Of a stretch of 64,000 nucleotides of DNA, positions 56,090 to 64,000 are shown one piece after another. The translations under genes were made by a program, and so were the position numbers. Where the stretch lies: contig NC_081295.1 of assembly GCF_030435805.1 (NCBI RefSeq), positions 158,009,001 through 158,073,000 of the forward strand. Direction: 5' to 3'. Position 1 is the stretch's first letter. The number at the start of each line of letters is the position of its first letter. Below the pieces are notes generated by a model. It ran no database searches, was not told the DNA's origin, and worked only from the letters and a program-made list of their open reading frames with translations. The DNA comes from Mustela lutreola (taxonomy: Eukaryota > Chordata > Mammalia > Carnivora > Mustelidae).

Positions 56090-57255
56090 GCTCTACCTCC
56101 AGTTGGTTTCTTAGAGGAACACCACCTTCCCCCTGCGATCCGGAATCTGTCCTGCTAATCCCCGAGCGTGAGCCCTCCTGCCCACAGCGCTGCCGTGCAG
56201 CCCACCGCCGGCCTCCTTCCTTCCCGGGGCCCAGCTCGGCCTTGCCGCGGCTAAGGTGTTGGCGGCAACCAAGCCTTCCGGAGCGTTCATCGGCACGTCC
56301 CAAATCCGGGTCGGAAGATTCCAGTGGGGTCAGTCACCAGCTGGTGAGACCGGAGGGCTACCCTGTGGCCTTAGGTCCCCCAAATTTCATTCCAACTTTA
56401 CCAAAACTTCAATTTGGGAGCAAACTGGTTTTTTTCCCAGAGAAACTTCCCACAATTCTTCTTCGGTTTAGGCTATGCTCAGCTTTTGACCAAGACCTGG
56501 GCTGTTTTAGTCTCTGTGGGTACCCGCCCCCCCGCCCCCGTCACTCGCTCCGTAATTCTTGGTCGCACCGTCCCACACCCGCCAGGCCTGCGCACAGCTC
56601 ACGGCAGCTGCTTGTTCTGCTCGGCTCCTTGTGGCATCAAAAACAGAAGCTCTCCAACTGTATTATTATTATTTTTTCTATCCACATTTTGTCACGAACA
56701 TTTTCAAGTATAGAGAAAAGCTGAAAGAATCGTTTAGTAAGCAGCCACACACTCACCTAGGCGCTCCGAGTGAGTGTTCGATCACACTTCTGTCCATCTA
56801 ACTAGCCTCTATCAGCCCACTTTACTTTTTGCTGCATTTCAAAGTAACTGAAGATACCAGCATACTGCACCCTGAAACGCTTTATGGCACGTACCCTGAA
56901 TTAAGGTTCAGTATCTGTTTACCTTCTGTTGAGGAGAAAGTTCCTACAGTAAAATAAACAAGTCCTGAGTGTCCCACTGGATGAGCTTTGACAAAGCACA
57001 CCCCCATTTAACCCGGACTCCCCTCCGGATATATCGCAGCGGATTTCTTCACAGACTGGGAGTTTTGTGAACGCTCAGTGGTTCTTCTTCTTCTTCTTCT
57101 TTTTTTAAAGTGCTCATCACACTAAGAAATTTTTGAATTGTGGGGAAAAAATGTAACAGAATTTACCACGTTAACCATTTTTAAGTGTACAGTTGAGCAG
57201 CGTTGACAACACTCACAGTGTTGTGTAATCTCAAGAACTTCTTCATCCTGCAAAA
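56090..57255. other. Intergenic or 5' intronic sequence, no gene recognised
   Basis: There is mixed sequence with a (TTC)n run near 57085-57103. The part 56880-57240 has phrases of an old LINE-like repeat ('aatttaccacgttaaccatt', 'gtacagttgagcagcgttga') typical of an ancient L1/L2-associated segment. Low certainty. Confidence 0.4.
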
Positions 57256-57266
57256 CTGAAACTCTA

Positions 57267-57413
57267 GGGGTGCCTGGGTGGCTCAGTGGGTTAAAGCCTC
57301 AGCCTTCCGCTTGGGTCATGGTCTCAGGCTCCTGGGATCTTCCCCCTCCCCGTCTGCCTGCCTCTCTGCCTACTTGTGATCTCTGTCAACTAAATAAAAT
57401 CTTAAAAACAAAC
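57267..57413 (+). mobile_element. CAN-SINE with internal deletion
   Basis: The head 'ggggtgcctgggtggctcag' and tail are present, but the middle is shortened between 'cctgggatct' and 'tccccctcc'. 'ctgaaactcta' direct repeats flank it. Confidence 0.92.
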
Positions 57414-57589
57414 AACCCTGAAACTCTATACCCGTTACATAGTTGTTGTTTGTCCCTCCTCAATCCCTGGTCACTACAGTGATTCTTAGGCTTTGTTCTT
57501 TAGCTTCAGATTTTGAAAGGGCAGTTTCTGCCCTCAAGTTAAACATGAACTTGGGAGACAGGCTATGTGCTCAAATAGCATGAAACTAC

Positions 57590-57920
57590 CTTTGCCAACT
57601 CAGGCCACCGTAACAAAATACCCCAGAATGCATGGCTTACATCCTGGAAACCTACTGCTCACGGTTCTGGAGGCTGCAAGCCTGAGATCCAGGAGCTGGC
57701 ACGGGCTCTGCCTGGCTGGCTGTCCTTCTGTCCTCACCTGGGGGACCCCACGCGAGTGCTGGTCTTCTCCTCTAATAAGGACACTAAGTTCTTCATGTGG
57801 CCCCACCCCTATGTCTTTCTCTCAACCAAATTACTTCCCAGAGGCCCCACCTCTAAATATCACAATGGGGAGTAGGTCTTCAACATGTGAATTTTGAGGG
57901 ACACAAACATTCAGTCGGTA
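57590..57920 (-). mobile_element. MaLR-type (MLT1-like) LTR fossil
   Basis: The antisense order 'gtaacaaaataccccagaat', 'cacggttctggaggctgcaa', 'ctctaataaggacact' and 'caacatgtgaattttgaggg' matches the MLT1 group. It is old and without an internal region. Confidence 0.7.
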
Positions 57921-57924
57921 ACTA

Positions 57925-60400
57925 TTTGTTAAAACAGTGTATGGATATAATCGAGGATGACATTCATCCACTTACTTTATGTCAGATGACTGTGAACTTT
58001 ATGGTCCTCACAACCCCCACTGGGAAGAAAATTTAAGGTCTTATGAAAAAGGAGGACCAGGAGACTCAGGTCTGATGTGAACCGTAAGAAGTGTGTATAA
58101 TTTTATATTTTAAAAAAGAAATAACACCCAAGTTAAGCAATGTTGATTATCTTCTACCTAAATTTATATATGTTCTGGATTTTTAATTTTCATTTAGGAG
58201 TCCCTATACGGTGGAAGTTTCAGGATTTCGCCTCTGGAAGTTCCAATAATATACTTTTCTTCTTTGTAGATAATACATACTAAAAGCCTACTTTTGGGGT
58301 CCCCAAGTGCCTAGTCCTCTGCCCAAAAGTCTGTGCCTTTTAGGGTCTGACTGGGACTCCAGAACTGCTGAATGTCGTCTCCTGGGTTTTACCTCCATCA
58401 GCCACTTCTCCACAGTCTAGACCACTTTGCTTTTCACACGTCACCACTCAGCACCTCTAAAGCCCAGCCTCACATTTTCCCATATTCCTTTATTTTTCCA
58501 AAAGCTTTACGACAAAACCTTTGCTCTTTCTTTGCCGCTGTTTTATCTTGTTTCTCAGGGACTCATTCTATACTTTTAAAATCTCAAGGTTCCAAAAAGG
58601 TCTACAGAAGTAAAATTATATATGCTCAACATGGACACGTTGGCAAAACTGGTGGGGTAGGAGTTACCAAATGATACCATGTTTCATGGACACATACGTA
58701 AGTTATTGATCATACATGTCAAGTTGTACATGTCATTAAGTATATATAATAAGGAATACAATTCTTTAATAAGTTGCTTTGTAGGATCTTTTCTTAGGAT
58801 TCTGATTTTTTCCAAATTGGATGTAGGATGAGGGCAGAAACTGAATCTAGTTCCTCTCAATACTGATCCAAACCTAGCATAGAAATAACAGAAGACGTCC
58901 AGTAAATGCTCAGTAATGAGTGGATTTCCAGGCTACAGGAAGCATGTCCCTCCTGCCCCCACCCACTGCCCATGCCACGTCCCAGCTGTTTTCAGCTGCC
59001 GTCCTCCTGGCACAATACCCTGTGTGCCTCACCTCTTTCCTGCAGGAGCTCAGCATCAGGGGTCCCAGGCAGCTGGCGTGGACGGCCCGGACTCTCAAGT
59101 GACACCATCACCTATTACAAAGCACAGAAAAACTCAGGGAAAGTTATGGACGGGAGGAAAGCAAGCTCTAAGCAACTATGAAGCTTTGTCTGTGGAAATC
59201 AACTCCCAGACATTCCGGGAAGGGGCGGGGGAGAGAAATTCAGGGACCCAGTCCCTGATACAGTTTATGAAAAAACCGAGAAGACTTCCAATTCCTCTCT
59301 AGCAGCGGAAAGCTTTCACAGTCACAAGGCCGTCCAGTGAAAATATTTGGAAGCGGGAAACTTCCACCACGTCCCCCGCTGCTTTCCTTTTCTGTACTGG
59401 CTTCTCCTCCTGGAGAAGTGTTGCAGACCCTCCTTTCCTTACCTGCTGCATCTTTTTACCCCGCTTTCTTTACAGTCTTCCGCCACAGTCCAGATTCTTC
59501 CCTGCTGTTTGGGTCAAAATCCCAGAGTCAGTTCTGGCTTTGCCCAGACAAGTCTGGAAGTGGCCTGGGGGATGCCAGCCAAAAGGGTCCTACTGACCCA
59601 CAGGCCAGCTGGTATTTGGCCCGATGTGTCACACAGTGCCCTGGATTTGGGGTTTCTGAGCAGCATGGAGCTAGCTGTGGTCTCACTCCTTGTCTTCCTG
59701 AATATTCCACGAAAAGGAAAAGAGGCCCGTGAACACAGGGAGAAGTGGCTGGGGATTATCTGTGGGAGATGAGGGAGCCCAGGAAGACAAACTGAAAATG
59801 GTACCTATCTGGAACAGAACCTCCGCAGCTACCACCCTGGTCCAGGCCGCCATCCGCCGCCTTGCTCTCCATTCCTCCTAGCCGGTCTCCCCGCGTCTGT
59901 CCTTCCCTTCTGCCTCTTCTCAATACAACGGTTGGACGGGCAGGCTTAAAACTAAGCTGGATTATTTCATCTCCGATTAAAGCCTCCCAGTCTCCAGTTT
60001 ACTCAAAGCGGTGGTGTACAAAGCTGCATAAACGCGCCCATTCCTTGGGCCACCTCTGCCGCTTACTCAGAATAAAGCCGGTCTCCCAGGGGCATACACG
60101 CCTACGGATGGGCTGAGGACCGCTCCTACTAGTCTTCTCGTTCAACCGGCCTCACGCACAGACCCTTGGCTTCCAGCTTAGGGCCTTTGCACCAGCTGAC
60201 CCTGCACCTCAGGCAATCCTCACGGCAAATGGTCTGGCTTCTTCCCGAGATCGACTCTCGGTGCCCTACTAAGGTCGCCACCTGCTCTTTCCAACCCAGA
60301 CGCCTTACCTGCCTTCACCTTTCCTCGCCCACTTCCCGACACGGTAAATTACTCTAGTCCCGGGTCTGTTACGTCCGGTCGGTCCCTCCCTCCCTAAGTC
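57925..60400. other. Intergenic stretch with old repeat debris, no gene
   Basis: An L2/MIR-like end ('gtccagtaaatgctcagtaa') lies near 58898. The part 60165-60310 has an L2-like phrase ('agggcctttgcaccagctga'). No exon with domain evidence is seen. Confidence 0.4.
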
Positions 60401-60439
60401 TAGGCTCCTAGGCTCTGGAGGGCAGGGAGTTCGGGTCAC

Positions 60440-62310
60440 TGTGTGCACGGCTGTGCTTGCAACGCCCCAAACAGCGCCTGCACCAGCGGCTCAAGGAATG
60501 GCGCAGGCGCGGACGCCGGGGAGGACAGTCCACGGGATAAAAGAAGGGAGGGGCCGCTGGGTGCTAGAGGAGCGGGAGCGGGCCGGAGCAGCTGCGGGCA
60601 AGCCCGGTCTGCGGAGCGAGCCGGCCGCGGAGCCCGCCCCTCCCCCGGAAGACCCTGCGGTGCCGCTGGCCGCTCGGGAGCCCGCGGCTGGGCGCCCGTC
60701 GCGCACCTGCTGCAGGTGCAGGCCTTCCCGCCCGTCCTCCCGCAAGCAACCAGAAACGGGCACCTCTGCGCCTGCGCCGCTTCCCAGTCCTCCACCACCC
60801 ACTTCCGGTGGCTTTCTAGGAAACGCGGCCCCTCGCTGGTCCGGGCCTCCCCGGAAATTCCTCCGGGCTCTGTCGCGCGCACGTCCCGGGAGTTCGCGCG
60901 AGTGTCTGAGGGCGCGAGGGGCGCGGGGTCGCAGCGTGCGTGCGTCAGCGCCGCGACCCGTTCCCGCGGCGGCGCGCGGGGTTTCTGACGTAAACACCAG
61001 AGAAAGTCACTTTAAACGTGAGCCCAGAGCGCGAGGTAGACGCCGCCGCGCTCCATCGGAAGCTCAGAAGTGGTTCGGAGCCGTTGCCGCCGACTCGGCC
61101 GTGGACAGCCGCCCGGGAGCGCGCAGGGCCTCCGCTCGGGCTCGACGCTGAGCCCGACGCTGCGCCGCCCGCCGGCCGCCCGCGGCCCCGCGTTCCCGGC
61201 GCGAGCCCCGAGGCCAGCCCGGAAGCGCGGCCCCGGCGTCGCGTCCCGCAGTGCGTGCTGGGCGCTTGCCGGCCGCCCCCGCCGGGTCCCCTGACCTGCT
61301 CGGTGACGACCCCGCTACGGCGGGCGTGTTGCGCGCCCCGGGCGGACCGGCCGCCGCAGCGCCTCGGCTCGTCGTGAGACGCGACACGCTTCTCCGAACC
61401 AACACTCCGTCGCTGCGCTTGTTCGGGGCCGTTTCTCTTACTTTCTTTCAATTTAGACCCGGAACAGCTCCTCCTCCGTCTCCCCGCGCCCCGTGAACCA
61501 AACCGGGTGGTTCGTCCCGCATCCGCGCGTGCTGGTGTGTTCGCATCGTCGCTTCCCCCAGCCCCGCGCTTCCCGGGAACTCGAGGCCGGCCCGCGGGCT
61601 TGGTCCGAGTCCGGTGGACCTGACGGGAGCGGGTCGCTCCTGGGGGCGTCCTTCGGGCTTCACCGGGGGCACGTCTGAGCTGCGCTGCGTGCGACGCCGC
61701 GCGGTCCGGAGCCCCCCCGCCCCCACCCCCGTCCCCGCCCCCACCCCCGCCCCGCCCCGTTCCCGCCCCTTCACGGGCTGGTTTCACCTACGGAGCTTTG
61801 CCCAAATCAGCCGTTTCATTCGGGTTTGCAAAATGGTGATTTTTCTCGTGCAGTGATTTCTGTCACGTCGATGAACGGGAATTTCTGCTAAAGGGTTTCC
61901 TCATGGGCATATACATTTGGGGCCACTTGGTTGTCCTGACAGCAGTACAAACAGAAGAGACCGCGGATGCTTCCTTTTCGGTCTGGTTGCCAGTACTCGG
62001 AGGGGACAGTCGCGCTGGGCGCCGGGGCCAGCCGGCGGGGCCGTCGGTGGAGGCGGGGCAGCGAGCCCCGCCGTCCAGCATCGCGCCGGGGGCGAGCGGC
62101 CGAGGGCGTGTTCCCTCGAATGCGGTCACGGAGGAGACCGTGCTCCAGCGTGGTCTCTCGTCCTCGCCCTCGCCCGGGAGCCCCCGTCAGCGGCCGGAGC
62201 AGTGAGGTCAGACCCGCGTCCTCCCGCCGCCGGCCCCGCGCGGAGACCCTCACCTGCAGCCCGGCTGCCCGCAGGTTCCGGATCGACAGACGCTCGGAGG
62301 TCATCAATAT
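60440..62310. promoter_or_regulatory. Large CpG island without a recognised gene
   Basis: It is about 1.9 kb of CpG-dense sequence, the most CpG-rich tract of the right end. Open frames on both strands are composition artefacts without domains. It may be a distal first exon/promoter of the minus-strand zinc-finger gene about 5 kb away or of a gene off the right edge. Confidence 0.6.
61711..61770 (-). promoter_or_regulatory. G-quadruplex-prone tract in CpG island
   Basis: About 60 bases consist of C-runs of 3-7 separated by one or two other bases on the plus strand, giving ten or so G-runs on the minus strand. This is well over the four needed for an intramolecular quadruplex. Confidence 0.8.
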
Positions 62311-62411
62311 TCCATGTCGGATTCCAAACTTCGAGGGTAGGGTTTTGTGCAGCAATTGATAACGAATGTGTTTAGCTTGGTTTCTCTTTTTGAACCTCAT
62401 TACAAGCTCAT

Positions 62412-62632
62412 GGGTTTTTAATTTTTATTTATTTATCTTTAAAAAGTTTGTTTATGTGAGAGAGAGAGCGTGAGCCGGGGTGAGGCGCAGACGGGCAGGA
62501 AGAGAGAGTCCTCAAGCCGACCCGCGGCTGAGCGAGAGCCTGATGCAGGGCTGGATGCCACGACCCTGACACCCTGACCCGAGCCAGAGTCCAAAGCAGC
62601 CACTTAACCGCCTGAATCACGCAGGAGCCCCT
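62412..62632 (-). mobile_element. Older CAN-SINE, antisense
   Basis: 'tttttatttatttatcttta', an AG-rich tract, 'gcctgatgcagggctggatg' and the head complement 'gaatcacgcaggagcccc' are present. It is diverged. Confidence 0.85.
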
Positions 62633-62639
62633 GCAAACG

Positions 62640-63350
62640 CATGGATGTTTAAAAGAACACATTTGAGTCATTACTTTCGGTGTCCGGAGGATTCCTCTTT
62701 GGCGGCTGGGAGCGCCTCTGTTTTGTCTCCTGTGCCCTTTCTATGGAGCCCTGAGAGTCTTTGTTAGCTTTTTATTCGGGAGCAGGACAAGGTATTTCAG
62801 GCTCATTTGGCATATTTCCGGCTTCATTTCTCCAAGGCGTAATCAATTTCTCGAGGAGTCTTGATTCCTTTCAGGGGGTCCAGTGACTGCATCTCTTTGC
62901 AAATGGTCACACTTAACGTCACTTAAAGCACATCAAAATTGAACCAAATGTACTTAACTATGGGACTGAATTCAGGTTAACTCACTTGGTTCCTGGGTGT
63001 GTGAGACCCTGACCAAGTTGTACCTCATGTCCCAGTTTCCTCATCTGCCAAGTGGATCCCGTGAAAGTACCTAACTTTTAGTTGTTCTGAGGGTTAAATG
63101 AGGTCATGTACTGAAATCACTTAGTATGTTGCCTGGCATCAAATTTAATGATTAGGATAATAGAATTACAAGTCTGGATGGTACATGGTGATCACAAAAA
63201 AGGAATAAATACAGTTCCTTCGTTTCACATTTGAGAAGATTGAGTCCCAAGACATCAAAAAATGGTCTAAAATTACATAGGAGGATAAAGAAAAGAAGAG
63301 AAACCAATGACTCCAGAGTCTCGGATCTCAAACCTAGGTTATTTTGCATA
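62640..63350. other. Intergenic sequence with a MIR
   Basis: MIR-like sequence at 62980-63150 reads 'ccagtttcctcatctgccaa', 'gttctgagggttaaatgagg' and 'atgttgcctggcatc' in the standard order, sense strand. Nothing else is recognised. Confidence 0.6.
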
Positions 63351-63362
63351 GAAATAGAGTCT

Positions 63363-63562
63363 AGGGGCACCTGGGTGGCTCAGTGGGTTAAAGCCTCTGC
63401 CTTCAGCTCAGGTCATGATCCCAAAGTCCTGGGATGGAGCCCTGCATCGGGCTTTCTGCTCAGTGTGGAGCCTGATTCCCTTCCTCTCTCTTCTGCCTAC
63501 CTGTCTACTTGTGATCCCTGTCTGTCAAATAAATAAACAAAATCTTTAAAAAAAACAAAAAA
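63363..63562 (+). mobile_element. CAN-SINE with target-site duplication
   Basis: The copy is full length, with head 'ggggcacctgggtggctcag' and an AATAAATAAACAAAATC tail. 'agagtcta' repeats flank it. Confidence 0.94.
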
Positions 63563-63599
63563 ACAGAGTCTATCCAGCCCAATCAGGGTTTCTGTTTAT

Positions 63600-64000
63600 T
63601 CAGAGACAGAGATTAGTATCACAATCCTGGACTTAAAGCTTTATTGCAAAGTTGTCATCAAGACAGTATGGTACTGGCAAAATAACAGACACAAAGATCA
63701 ATGGAAGAAAATAGAAAACCCAGAATGGACCCACAACTAATATGCTCAATTAATTTTTAACAAAGCAGGAAAGAATATCCAGTGGGTATTCAACAAATGG
63801 GATGGAAAATTGGACAGCCACATGCAGAGGAATGAAACTGGACCACTTCTTTATACCATATACAAAAATAAGTTCAAAATGGATGAAAGACCTTAATATG
63901 AGAAGGAAACCATTGAAATCCTAGAGGAGAACATAGGCAGCAACCTCTTTAACCTTGGCCATAGCAATTTCTTACTAGACACGTACATCTCTGGAGGCAA
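63600..64000 (+). mobile_element. L1 ORF2 fragment, sense, cut by window edge
   Basis: 'agacagtatggtactggc', 'gatcaatggaagaaaataga', 'gtattcaacaaatgggatgg' and 'aagttcaaaatggatgaaag' follow L1 ORF2 order near the end of the reverse-transcriptase region. The element continues beyond the right edge. Confidence 0.88.

Noticed and set aside
60441-61787. Candidate proteins of 236-280 codons in the right CpG island
   Set aside because: Both strands are open at once with Arg/Pro/Gly/Ala-rich low complexity. No domain, conserved start or splice evidence is visible.

Overview
This is a mammalian nuclear window, most likely from an arctoid carnivore and probably a mustelid. The main clue is a dense set of about 27 tRNA-Lys-derived CAN-SINEs that end in a (CT)-rich tract, a 'tacttgtgatctctgtc' block and an AATAAA-type tail. 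Carnivore-type L1 3' ends are also present. The species call rests on remembered repeat consensus sequences and is an inference. There are no bacterial genes, operons or CRISPR arrays.

Layout: (1) 1-4.1 kb holds the 5' end of TRIM27 on the minus strand. Coding exon 1 (RING + B-box2) sits inside a CpG island, exon 2 lies further left, and the rest of the gene is off the left edge. (2) 4.1-18 kb is repeat-rich: nested L1/LTR/SINE insertions, solo LTRs, an AT-rich palindromic tract, and a 214-bp inverted repeat whose arms differ by a single base. (3) 18-42.3 kb is a tRNA gene cluster of eight apparently intact genes: Leu-CAA with intron, Gln-CTG, two Leu-AAG, two identical elongator Met-CAT, Phe-GAA and Glu-CTC. 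There is also one decayed Lys-TTT copy. Several genes sit in or beside CpG islands, and each intact gene has a Pol III T-run terminator. Inside this stretch, at 29.7-30.2 kb, is a 16-unit minisatellite in which every unit carries a CRE/ATF palindrome (TGACGTCA) or its CpG-decay form. (4) 42.3-51 kb is LTR, SINE and L1 debris plus unassigned sequence. (5) 51-56 kb is a minus-strand KRAB C2H2 zinc-finger gene (KRAB-A, KRAB-B and finger exons, all phase-compatible) with a CpG-island promoter region. (6) 56-64 kb contains old repeats, a second large CpG island at 60.4-62.3 kb with a strong G-quadruplex tract and no recognised gene, and an L1 ORF2 fragment at the right edge.

TRIM27, a tRNA cluster and then a KRAB-zinc-finger gene, with both protein genes on the same strand, matches the extended MHC class I region (human 6p22.1). 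That makes ZNF311 the best candidate for the zinc-finger gene. The genes form no pathway. The window is a tRNA-rich boundary region between two Pol II genes involved in transcription control and ubiquitin/SUMO biology.
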